The translations under genes were made by a program, and so were the position numbers. A stretch of DNA of 11,824 bases from WLWS01 sp964639535 (lineage in GTDB: Bacteria; Pseudomonadota; Gammaproteobacteria; Eutrophobiales; Eutrophobiaceae), in NCBI GenBank assembly GCA_964639535.1, contig CAZXDV010000081.1, positions 1 through 11,824 of the forward strand. Reading direction: 5' to 3'. The notes under the pieces are model-generated. The model ran no database searches and was not told the origin of the DNA. It saw nothing but the letters and a program-made list of their open reading frames with translations. Shown in pieces: positions 1-8,231 of this stretch. Positions within the stretch are counted from its first letter, which is position 1; each line of letters begins with the position of its first letter.

Positions 1-384
1 GTACGCTTTGAAGACCGCCTGAAGCTGGACTTCCAGTTGAAGGAAAACGCCGGTTCTGCGCTTATCCCCAGCATGTTACTGCAACCGCTGATTGAAAATT
101 CAATCAAGTATGCCATTGCAAAGAACGAGGACGGCGGCACCATCAAGCTACATGCAAAGGTATTTGGTGACGACCTGCTGATGGAACTCAGCGATGATGG
201 CGATGGTATTGAGCTTGAAGGTAACAAGCTGCCTGCCGGTAGTGGTGTTGGCCTGACCAATACCCGGGAACGCCTGCAGGAGCTTTACGGTGACAACCAT
301 GCCTGTTCTTTTAGCAAGGCGGAGCCAAAGGGTCTCAAGATCAGCATACGTATTCCCTTTGAAACCGAGGCCAAAAGCTCGTGA
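1..384 (+). CDS. LytS/AlgZ-type sensor histidine kinase, C-terminal part (5' end outside the window)
   Basis: The reading frame is open from base 1, so only the last 127 residues are seen. They hold the end of the His_kinase region (RFEDRL at residues 3-7) and a HATPase_c domain. The N-box lies in LLQPLIEN with Asn about 33, the G1 box is DDGDG about 65-69, and the G2 box is GSGVGL about 80-85. Both the RF.DRL...IP.LLQPLIEN layout and the NTRERL tail after the G2 box are typical of the LytS/AlgZ (HPK8) kinase class. The product would autophosphorylate and pass phosphate to the regulator encoded next. Its stop TGA overlaps the GTG start of that gene by 4 bp (GTGA), so the two are translationally coupled. 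The histidine and the membrane sensor domain lie upstream and cannot be judged. The ATPase domain call is firm; the signal sensed is unknown. Confidence 0.92.
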   Translation, partial: VRFEDRLKLDFQLKENAGSALIPSMLLQPLIENSIKYAIAKNEDGGTIKLHAKVFGDDLLMELSDDGDGIELEGNKLPAGSGVGLTNTRERLQELYGDNHACSFSKAEPKGLKISIRIPFETEAKSS

Positions 385-1190
385 ATGCCATTAACACCCT
401 GATTGTCGATGACGAGGCCCTTGCCCGGCGCGGCCTGCAGCTGCGTCTTGAAAAGCACGAGGACGTTAACATTGTTGGCGAATGTGCCAACGGCCGGGAA
501 GCGCTGAAAGCCATCCCCGAGCTGGATCCGGACCTGGTTTTTCTTGATATCCAGATGCCCGGTGTCGACGGCTTTGAAGTGGTGCGCCAGTTACAGGGTG
601 ACGACATGCCGCTGGTGGTGTTTGCCACGGCTTTTGATCAGTACGCGGTCAAGGCCTTTGACGTGCATGCCATCGATTACATTCTCAAGCCGGTGGACGA
701 GGAGCACCTGGAGCGTGCCCTGCAACGGGCAAGGGAACAGCTGATACAGAAGAGCGATGCCAATGACAAGCAGCGCCTGCTCAAGGTCATTGGTGATATT
801 ACCGGGCAGGCACCCTGCGAGATGCAAAAGTGGCTTGAAGAGGGTGCCGAGATGCCACCGGAGTACCCGGACAAGATTGCCATCAAGGATGCCGGCGAAA
901 TCACCCTGTTACCGGTGAAGGATATCGAGTGGGTGGACGCCGCGGGTGACTACATGTGCCTGCATGCAAAGGACCAGATCCACGTCATGCGCATCACCAT
1001 GAAGCAGCTGGAATCCCAGCTCGACCCGGCCCTGTTTCAGCGCGTGCATCGCTCAACGTTGGTTAACCTGGAACGGGTGGAGAAAATCTGCAGCCATATT
1101 AACGGCGAGTTTCATCTCTTTCTGAAGGGCGGCGAACGCCTGAAGATGTCGAGAACCTATAAGAAAAAAATCGAAAGGTTCTTTAGCTAA
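381..1190 (+). CDS. LytTR-family response regulator (AlgR/LytR-like)
   Basis: This 269-residue protein has a receiver domain (about 5-118) and a LytTR DNA-binding domain (about 163-268). Receiver residues are all in place: acidic pair D10-D11, phosphoacceptor D56 in FLDIQMPG, switch threonine T83 and K103 in the ILKP motif. The LytTR part shows a family-typical IEWVDAAGDYMCLH strand, followed by F.RVHRSTLVNL and a GERLKMSR..KK..E end. The GTG start overlaps the kinase stop codon, and GAGG at 367-370 lies 10 nt upstream, a reasonable ribosome site. It should be phosphorylated by the upstream kinase and bind paired direct-repeat half-sites. The next genes downstream are an RND pump operon on the same strand, so that operon is the first candidate target (inference). 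I leave the symbol blank because AlgR orthology cannot be shown from this alone. Confidence 0.95.
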   Translation: MNAINTLIVDDEALARRGLQLRLEKHEDVNIVGECANGREALKAIPELDPDLVFLDIQMPGVDGFEVVRQLQGDDMPLVVFATAFDQYAVKAFDVHAIDYILKPVDEEHLERALQRAREQLIQKSDANDKQRLLKVIGDITGQAPCEMQKWLEEGAEMPPEYPDKIAIKDAGEITLLPVKDIEWVDAAGDYMCLHAKDQIHVMRITMKQLESQLDPALFQRVHRSTLVNLERVEKICSHINGEFHLFLKGGERLKMSRTYKKKIERFFS

Positions 1191-1204
1191 CAGTCGTCTC
1201 CGGA

Positions 1205-1222
1205 ACCGCTTATCGCAGCGGT
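1205..1222. repeat. Short inverted repeat after the response regulator
   Basis: ACCGCT (1205-1210) and AGCGGT (1217-1222) are perfect 6-bp arms around a 6-nt loop, starting 15 bp after the regulator's stop codon. No T-run follows, so it is a poor intrinsic terminator. It may instead be a weak attenuating hairpin or a protein site at the edge of the RND operon promoter. Confidence 0.4.
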
Positions 1223-1226
1223 CAGT

Positions 1227-1256
1227 CGTTTCACCGCAAGTCAGCCTCCATTCAAC
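1227..1256 (+). promoter_or_regulatory. Candidate LytTR-type direct-repeat operator upstream of the RND operon
   Basis: CGTTTCACC (1227-1235) and CCATTCAAC (1248-1256) match at 6 of 9 positions and have a period of 21 bp, about two helical turns on one face. LytTR regulators characteristically bind two 9-bp direct half-sites separated by about 12-13 bp, and the layout here is 12. A weak -10-like TATAAA lies at 1269-1274, just downstream, with no convincing -35. That arrangement would suit an activator-dependent promoter. The sequence match and spacing are visible; binding by the adjacent regulator is inference. Confidence 0.3.
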
Positions 1257-1361
1257 CAGGGCCAGTGTTATAAAGGGTTTACACCGCTAACCCATTGAGC
1301 CTGAACATGGATAAAGGCAACAATTCACCTGAGGCGACAGAACCAGGGTCCACGCCTGCCG

Positions 1362-1368
1362 AAGGAGG
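1362..1368 (+). promoter_or_regulatory. Shine-Dalgarno AAGGAGG that decides the RND pump start
   Basis: A near-perfect AAGGAGG sits 4 nt before the ATG at 1373. Earlier in-frame candidates (TTG 1295, ATG 1307) have no comparable site. Starting at 1373 also gives the usual RND N-terminus and places the TM4 aspartate at residue 406, matching the family's numbering. Confidence 0.65.
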
Positions 1369-1372
1369 CTGG

Positions 1373-4300
1373 ATGAGCCTGACCACGAACGCCCTGCGCA
1401 ACCCCGCAGCCGCTGCCGCAATGCTCGCCATTGTGCTGGTGTTTGGCGCTTTCAGCCTGCTTAAACTCCCTATCCAGCTGTTTCCAGATGTTGAAAACCC
1501 CAAGATAAATATCCAGACAAGCTGGCGTGCTGCTTCGCCAAGTGAAATGGAAGCGGAAATCATTGAACCCATCGAGGAGGTGCTGCAGGGCCTGCCCGGT
1601 GTGAAGGAAATGGAAGCCACCGCCAATGCCGGCTTTGCCTGGATCAACCTGACCTTTGCTATCGAGACCGATATGCAGAAAACCATGGTAGAGGTAATCA
1701 GCCGTATGAATCGCCTGCCGCCGTTACCGAGGGATGCGGACCAGCCGGTGATTAACCTCGGTGGCTGGGACGGCGGTACCCCGGCACTGTCATGGTTTTT
1801 CCTGCAGGTTCTGCCGGGCAACGATACCCCGGTGTCAGACTATATTTCCTACGTGGACGATGTCATCAGTCCCGCCATCGAGTCCGTGCCCGGTGTCAGC
1901 CGTGCCGGCGTGCAGGGGGCGGGTCGCGAAGCCGAGGAAGTGCAGATCATCTTTGACCCCTACCGCGCCGCGGAGCTGGGAATCTCCATGACCGACGTCA
2001 TCCAGGTCATCGGTCGTGCCGACAACATCTCCGGCGGGCAGGTGGATATCGGTCGACGTCGCTTTACCCTGCGCTACGCCGGGCGCTTTGACCCCGAGTC
2101 GCTGCACCAGCAGCTGCTTGAATGGCGCGATGGACGACCCATCACCCTCGGGGACATTGCAGAAGTAAAGGTACAGTTGCCGGATCGCCGATCCCTGGCG
2201 ACGCAGAATGGTAACCCGGCAATTGGTATTCGCGTGGACCGGGAAAACGGCGCCAACGCGCTTGCAACGCTGAATCGCGTCAAGGAAGTGATTGAAGAAC
2301 TCAATGCCGGGCCGCTTAAGGAAAGAAACCTGGTGATGATCCAGTCCTTTGACGCCTCGGTGTTTATTTACCGCGCCATTGGCCTCGTCACCAGTAATCT
2401 CCTGATCGGTGTGCTGCTGGCGGTGGGCGTGCTGTGGTGGTTTCTCAGGCGTTTTCGCGCGACGCTCATCATTGCACTGGCGATACCGGTATCCTTATTG
2501 AGTACCTTCGTGGTGTTGCATCTCACCGGTCGCACGCTCAACGTGATTTCCCTCGCCGGTCTCGCCTTTGCCGTTGGTATGGTGCTTGACGCGGCCATTG
2601 TGGTTCTCGAAAACGTGGTGCGCCTGCGCGAGCAGGGCAGGAGTCCCTTTGACAGTGCACAAAAGGGAACCAGCCAGGTGTGGGGAGCCTTGCTAGCCTC
2701 GACGCTGACCACGGTGGCGATATTTATCCCGGTGGTTTTCCTGAAGGACGTGGAAGGACAATTGTTTGGCGATCTCGCACTGACCATTGCCATCGCGGTG
2801 AGCATTTCACTCATCACGGCCATCACCGTTATTCCGCTGCTTACCAGCAAGTGGCTGGGTGATATAAAGCTTGAAGACAAGCATGAGGCAACATGGAACT
2901 TTCTCACCAACAAGGTGATGGCGATAACCAGCACGCCCATGAAGCGCTACGCGCTGATCGCAGTGCTGCTGACCATACCCATCGTCACCACGATAAAGCT
3001 GATGCCGGAGCTTGACTACCTGCCGCCGGTCAAGCGTGATGCCATTGACGCATTCTTCCAGCTGCCACCGGCAACTAACCTGGAAACCATCAACGTTGAC
3101 GTGGTGCAAAAGATCGAGGAACGCCTGCAACCCTACATGAACGGTGAGAAAGAACCGGCCCTGAAAAACTATTACATCCTGCTGTGGCCAAATGGTGGCA
3201 CCATGGGCGTGCGTGTAAAAGACCAGTCGCGGGTAAAAGAGCTGGAAGAGATTATTAATAAGGAGATTACCGCGGACATACCTGACTTTGTTTCCTACAA
3301 CGGCCAGGGCGATCTCTTTGGTGGCTTTGGTGGTGGCCGGGACATACCGGTGCACATTCAATCCAACGATCCAAAAGTACTTGAGCAGGTGGCCATGCAG
3401 GCCATGGGCTGGTTGAACGAGGCGCTGCCGGAAGCCCGGGTGAGACCGGAGCCGGGATTGCAGCAGGCAGAGCCGGAGCTGAGACTGATCCCGAACGACC
3501 GCAGCATCATGGAAAAGGGGTGGAGCCGTGCACAGCTGGGTACGGTTATACGAACCCTGGGAGACGGGCTCTATGTGGGCGAATACTTTGACGGTGTAAA
3601 ACGCATGGATATCATCCTGCGTGCGGAAACCTGGGATACGCCGGAAGAGCTTGGCACCATGCCCATGTTTACCCCGGGTGCCGGTATCGTGCCGCTGGCC
3701 GAGCTGGTTAAGATCGATCGCACCGTGGGCCCGGATCAGATCCGTCGCGTGGACCGCAAGCGCACCATTACCCTGAGCGTAACACCACCGGAAACCATGT
3801 CGCTGGAGAAAGCGATATCCACGATCCGCGCCGAGGTGCAGCCAAAGATCGAAGCGGCCCTGCCGCAGGAAGGCAGCATTCTTTACGGTGGTAGCGCAGA
3901 TAATCTCAAGAAGGCCATACGCACCATGAGTGAAAACTTTGCCATGGCACTGCTGATCCTGTTTCTCCTGATGAGCGCGCTGTTTCGTTCCATGAAGGAC
4001 AGCCTGCTGGTGGTGCTGGCCATGCCCCTGGCCACGGTGGGTGGCGTGGTCGCCATGTACCTGCTCAACCTGGTGAGTTTCCAGCCACTGGATCTTCTTA
4101 CCATGATCGGTTTCGTCATCCTGCTTGGGCTGGTGGTCAACAACGCCATCCTGCTGGTGCACCAGACAAGAAGTGCAGAACGTGAAGGGCTGAATCGTCA
4201 CCACGCGGTGGAACAGGCGCTGCGACTGCGCTTGAGACCCATTTTCATGAGTACGCTAACGAGCATCTTTGGCATGCTGCCGCTGCTGCTGATACCCGGC

Positions 4301-4483
4301 GAGGGCAGTGTTATATACCGAGGCCTTGCCGCGGTGATTGTTGGTGGCATGTGTGTCAGCACCCTGTTTACCCTGGTCCTGCTGCCCTGCTTTTTACGCA
4401 TGGGTGCGCACCAGCCGGTGTTACTGCCAGAGGTTGAAGATAAAAAAGAGAAGGAGAAGCCCAGGCTCGAGTCTGTTGCCTGA
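1373..4483 (+). CDS. RND-family efflux pump, inner-membrane permease subunit
   Basis: This 1036-residue protein has the normal RND pump length (AcrB/MexB/CusA superfamily). It opens with MSLTTNALRNP and a first TM helix, then a periplasmic porter loop, the TM2-TM6 block (about 350-500), a second porter loop, and the TM8-TM12 block (about 850-1010). It would export a substrate using the proton gradient as part of a tripartite envelope complex. The TM4 motif reads VLDAAIVVLEN, with one aspartate (D406) where AcrB has two, as in CusA-like pumps. TM10 reads LVVNNAILLV (N923, N924) where AcrB has its lysine. These differences suggest a non-AcrB subgroup, so the substrate cannot be named. The adaptor gene starts about 30 bp downstream, so the two form an operon. 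The two-component pair upstream may control it. An upstream TTG or ATG start would add up to 26 low-complexity residues; I judge it less likely. Confidence 0.95.
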   Translation: MSLTTNALRNPAAAAAMLAIVLVFGAFSLLKLPIQLFPDVENPKINIQTSWRAASPSEMEAEIIEPIEEVLQGLPGVKEMEATANAGFAWINLTFAIETDMQKTMVEVISRMNRLPPLPRDADQPVINLGGWDGGTPALSWFFLQVLPGNDTPVSDYISYVDDVISPAIESVPGVSRAGVQGAGREAEEVQIIFDPYRAAELGISMTDVIQVIGRADNISGGQVDIGRRRFTLRYAGRFDPESLHQQLLEWRDGRPITLGDIAEVKVQLPDRRSLATQNGNPAIGIRVDRENGANALATLNRVKEVIEELNAGPLKERNLVMIQSFDASVFIYRAIGLVTSNLLIGVLLAVGVLWWFLRRFRATLIIALAIPVSLLSTFVVLHLTGRTLNVISLAGLAFAVGMVLDAAIVVLENVVRLREQGRSPFDSAQKGTSQVWGALLASTLTTVAIFIPVVFLKDVEGQLFGDLALTIAIAVSISLITAITVIPLLTSKWLGDIKLEDKHEATWNFLTNKVMAITSTPMKRYALIAVLLTIPIVTTIKLMPELDYLPPVKRDAIDAFFQLPPATNLETINVDVVQKIEERLQPYMNGEKEPALKNYYILLWPNGGTMGVRVKDQSRVKELEEIINKEITADIPDFVSYNGQGDLFGGFGGGRDIPVHIQSNDPKVLEQVAMQAMGWLNEALPEARVRPEPGLQQAEPELRLIPNDRSIMEKGWSRAQLGTVIRTLGDGLYVGEYFDGVKRMDIILRAETWDTPEELGTMPMFTPGAGIVPLAELVKIDRTVGPDQIRRVDRKRTITLSVTPPETMSLEKAISTIRAEVQPKIEAALPQEGSILYGGSADNLKKAIRTMSENFAMALLILFLLMSALFRSMKDSLLVVLAMPLATVGGVVAMYLLNLVSFQPLDLLTMIGFVILLGLVVNNAILLVHQTRSAEREGLNRHHAVEQALRLRLRPIFMSTLTSIFGMLPLLLIPGEGSVIYRGLAAVIVGGMCVSTLFTLVLLPCFLRMGAHQPVLLPEVEDKKEKEKPRLESVA

Positions 4484-4514
4484 GTAACGTGACATTACGG
4501 AGAGAGTGAAAGTG

Positions 4515-5576
4515 ATGAAGCATATAAAAAGTTATTACCTGCCAGGCCTTTTATTGATGCTGGTGCCGCTGTCCCTGCAGGCACAGGCACCGCGGAGTGT
4601 CGCGGTAGAAACGGCCAATGCCCGCACCGAGCTGGTCAGTCCCGCACTCTGGGTACCGGGCACGGTGATCAGTCGCCATGACTCGCGTATCGCGGCAGAG
4701 GTATCCGGCAAGCTGCTGGCGGTGGCCGAGGTAGGAGATCGCTTCAGGGCAGGCGAAGTGCTTGCCAGCGTGAATGACAGGGAGCTGCAGCTGCAGCTTC
4801 GAAACAATCGCGCCGAGAAAAAGCGTCTCGAGGCGCGCCGCGAATACCTGGAGAGACAGGTAAAGCGCCTCGGAAAACTGGCAAGTTCAAACAGTGCCGC
4901 GGAAGCCGAGCTGGACCAGATGAGCGCGGAAAGGGATATGCTGAGCCAGCAGATCCAGGCAGCGCAGGTGAATATCGAACGTACCCTTTACGATATCAAG
5001 CGAACGCGTATTACTGCCCCCTTTGATGGCGTTGTGGTTGAACGCATGCGCCAGCCCGGTGAATACCTGTCCAATTCCGATTACGTGGTCAGGCTTGTTA
5101 ACACCGAGGATCTTGAGATACGCGTGCAGGCACCGATCAAGGTTGCTCGCCACGTCAAGGCCGGTGACCTGGTCGGGGTAAAGAACCACGGTGAGCAGAT
5201 CGATACCCGTGTACGCACTGTGGTGCCCGTGGGTGATGACAACTCGCGCATGCTGCAGCTTCGACTGGAGTTTAAAAGGGCTCACTGGATTATCGGTGAA
5301 GCGGTGCGCGTGGCCCTGAGTAATGGTGAAGCCAGCCAAAGACTCACGGTGCCCCGTGATGCGCTGGTGCTGCGCAACGGTCGAACCTACGTGTTCAAGG
5401 TGGACAAGGAAGATACCGCCCGGCAGGTGGACGTGGTGACCAGCGAGGGAGCCGGCACACACGTGGCCGTGGAAGGCGATCTCGTGTCCGGTGATGAGGT
5501 GGTCATTCGCGGTGCAGAGCGATTACGTGATGGTAGCGTGGTGAAGATCCTCAACAAGGAAGTCGCTGCGCGCTAG
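4515..5576 (+). CDS. RND pump periplasmic adaptor subunit (membrane fusion protein, HlyD/AcrA-like)
   Basis: This 353-residue exported protein bridges an RND permease to an outer-membrane channel. The signal peptide is MKHIKSYY then a hydrophobic stretch ending near LQAQA at residue 25. The barrel-sandwich (lipoyl-like) half-motif is around 55-90 (AAEVSGKLL, then VGDRFRAGEVLA). A charged helical hairpin follows (about 90-160), then the returning half with the hallmark RTRITAPFDGVV (about 163-174). The beta-barrel and membrane-proximal domains fill the rest (to TVPRDALV and GDEVVIRG). There is no N-terminal lipobox cysteine, so it is not a lipoprotein. I chose ATG 4515 because GGAG/GAGAG at 4499-4505 lies at workable distance; GTG at 4506 or 4512 would add one to three residues. 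The order permease-then-adaptor is the reverse of acrAB. No TolC-like gene lies in the window. Confidence 0.93.
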   Translation: MKHIKSYYLPGLLLMLVPLSLQAQAPRSVAVETANARTELVSPALWVPGTVISRHDSRIAAEVSGKLLAVAEVGDRFRAGEVLASVNDRELQLQLRNNRAEKKRLEARREYLERQVKRLGKLASSNSAAEAELDQMSAERDMLSQQIQAAQVNIERTLYDIKRTRITAPFDGVVVERMRQPGEYLSNSDYVVRLVNTEDLEIRVQAPIKVARHVKAGDLVGVKNHGEQIDTRVRTVVPVGDDNSRMLQLRLEFKRAHWIIGEAVRVALSNGEASQRLTVPRDALVLRNGRTYVFKVDKEDTARQVDVVTSEGAGTHVAVEGDLVSGDEVVIRGAERLRDGSVVKILNKEVAAR

Positions 5577-5645
5577 TCAAGGATTGCCGCGGCAGGTCGC
5601 TTTTTAGCTTGCCGTTACCTTCAATTTGGTCGACCATGTAGACCC

Positions 5646-7145
<1,500 letters not shown>

Positions 7146-7151
7146 TCTCGC

Positions 7152-7826
7152 TCAGGGGAGGCTGTCTATCACGCCAAGCAGTTGTTCAACACTTGGGCGA
7201 GTTTTGTAATCCCGCGACACGTGGGACCAGAGCACCGTCCTGTCCTTGTCAACCAGCACAACAGCAGGTGCTGCGATCATGTGATGATCCTGGCCAGACC
7301 ATTCTTCAAGATCGATACCGTAGCCCTTGTATCTTTCGTAGGTGGCATCGTCCACATTGATTAATACGTTAAAGGCTTTTTGTGCATCCAGGTTTGAATC
7401 ACTCAGCACGTTAAAGGGCACCTCGTAGCCTTTCTTTGCCAGTGTTGCACCTTCAGTAGTGTCGACACTGACCGCAACGGGCATAACGCCTTTCTTTGCA
7501 AACTTGTTGTAGGCCAGGCTCAGCATGCGGATCTGGTAGTTGCAGTAGGGACACCAGCCACCGCGATAAAAGAAAAACATCGATTTGCCGTCAGCCAGCA
7601 GTTCCTCAAGGGAGATGGACTGGCCTTCCGAGGTGTATGAAGTAAACGGGGGCACCTGGTGGCCCACTTTCAAACCCAGCTCGCCGTCCCGCGTACCCAG
7701 GTCCGCAGTGGCGGTAACCGCGTTTTCCTTTGTGCGTGAAGGTAGTTGAAGGTTCTCAGCCTGGAGCGACAGGGGTAGCCATGACAGGACAAGGACAAGA
7801 AAGCTAACTAGCTGGATTCTATGCAT
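7152..7826 (-). CDS. Exported peroxiredoxin-like thioredoxin-fold protein (AhpC/TSA family)
   Basis: This 224-residue protein starts with a signal peptide (MHRIQ, hydrophobic core, LQA ending at residue 23), so it should act in the periplasm. The thioredoxin fold runs from about 52 to the end: VGHQVPPF, then FFFYRGGWCPYCN with C92 and C95 as a CxxC pair, then VAVSVDTTEGA, VPFNVLSDSN, and APAVVLVDKDRTVLW near the C-terminus. This matches the 'peroxiredoxin-like' branch of AhpC/TSA proteins, which reduce peroxides or exchange thiols. The CxxC form leaves open a thiol-disulfide reductase role. The start ATG is preceded by a GGGGGA stretch about 11 nt away, a weak ribosome site. It is transcribed away from the DUF1800 gene, from a shared intergenic region. 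Family is secure; enzyme specificity is not. Confidence 0.92.
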   Translation of the reverse strand: MHRIQLVSFLVLVLSWLPLSLQAENLQLPSRTKENAVTATADLGTRDGELGLKVGHQVPPFTSYTSEGQSISLEELLADGKSMFFFYRGGWCPYCNYQIRMLSLAYNKFAKKGVMPVAVSVDTTEGATLAKKGYEVPFNVLSDSNLDAQKAFNVLINVDDATYERYKGYGIDLEEWSGQDHHMIAAPAVVLVDKDRTVLWSHVSRDYKTRPSVEQLLGVIDSLP

Positions 7827-7966
7827 TTTATATTATTCCCCCGCAGGTATTTTCGTTGACAGACGGAACTTGGACCGGGCACTTTTGAATAAATTCAGAT
7901 TTTGTTGTCAACCGAATTCGCGCCTGGTCGTTCTAACAGTAAAGACCACGACGCATGGTGTGAGCG
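7827..7966. promoter_or_regulatory. Divergent promoter region between peroxiredoxin-like and DUF1800 genes
   Basis: This 140-bp stretch is more AT-rich than its surroundings and must hold promoters for both outward-facing genes. GTTGTCAAC (7904-7912) is an odd palindrome giving a consensus TTGACA on the - strand (7911 to 7906), with a weak TCAAAA 17 bp on, suitable for the peroxiredoxin-like gene. TTGACA also occurs on the + strand at 7856-7861 but lacks a good -10. TGAATAAATTCA (7886-7897) is a 5-bp-arm inverted repeat lying between, a possible operator. Individual promoter assignments are weak; the region's role follows from gene layout. Confidence 0.4.
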
Positions 7967-8221
7967 ATGAGCATTAATAATGAAACGGTGATTGCCAGTA
8001 ACCGCTTTGGCTATGGTGCCAAACCGGGAGAGCTGTTGCGGGTGGGAAAGAGTCCGCGGGACTGGCTTCGAGAGCAGGTAGACAGGCCAGACCTGCCATC
8101 ATCCGGACGCAACCCGCTCGCCAGTAGTAAAGAGGCCCTGCAATCTTTTATTGAATTGCGCAGCAAGCGCCGTGAAGCAAGGCGCAGCAGTGGTAAAGAA
8201 AGCGCCGACGTAAAAGCCGTG
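7967..8221 (+). CDS. DUF1800 family protein, N-terminal part (interrupted by assembly gap)
   Basis: These 85 codons run from ATG 7967 to the run of Ns. The opening, with ASNRFGYGAKPGEL and DWLREQVDRPDLP, is the usual DUF1800 N-terminus (xxRxxFGxxPGEL, then W...Q). A basic, probably helical stretch (RSKRREARR) follows. No signal peptide or membrane helix is visible. Continuing the frame through the Ns gives a spurious tail, so I stop at the gap. It is one gene with the downstream part; the true junction is hidden. The ATG has only a weak purine-rich site before it. Confidence 0.8.
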
Positions 8222-8231
8222 NNNNNNNNNN
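8222..8231. other. Ten-N assembly gap inside the DUF1800 gene
   Basis: Bases 8222-8231 are all N. A fixed run of ten is a usual scaffolding placeholder and says nothing about the true length. The coding frames on each side differ (7967 frame against 8235 frame), which is expected if the real gap length is not ten. Confidence 0.97.

Noticed and set aside
1295..1372. N-terminal extension of the RND pump (TTG 1295 or ATG 1307)
   Set aside because: There is no ribosome site, the translation is low complexity, and the family-type N-terminus starts at 1373 behind AAGGAGG. It is not fully excluded.
1279..1821. 180-codon open frame on the - strand at the start of the RND gene
   Set aside because: It overlaps the clear RND N-terminus, and its translation is Ser/Ala-rich without recognisable domains.
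2807..4204. Long open frame of 465 codons on the - strand opposite the RND gene
   Set aside because: It lies wholly inside the pump gene, has low-complexity His/Gln-rich translation and no family motifs. It is an antisense shadow of codon bias.
4887..5462. 191-codon antisense frame inside the adaptor gene
   Set aside because: The adaptor on the + strand has full family features; the antisense product has none.
5577..5645. Terminator between the pump operon and the peptide transporter
   Set aside because: Only short palindromes (GCCGCGGC, GGTCGACC) and a TTTTT within an imperfect 5-bp stem are present. No convincing stem plus T-run.
7827..7966. Small RNA or small gene in the divergent gap
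   Set aside because: No open frame with a ribosome site and no terminator-like hairpin; the length fits two promoters.
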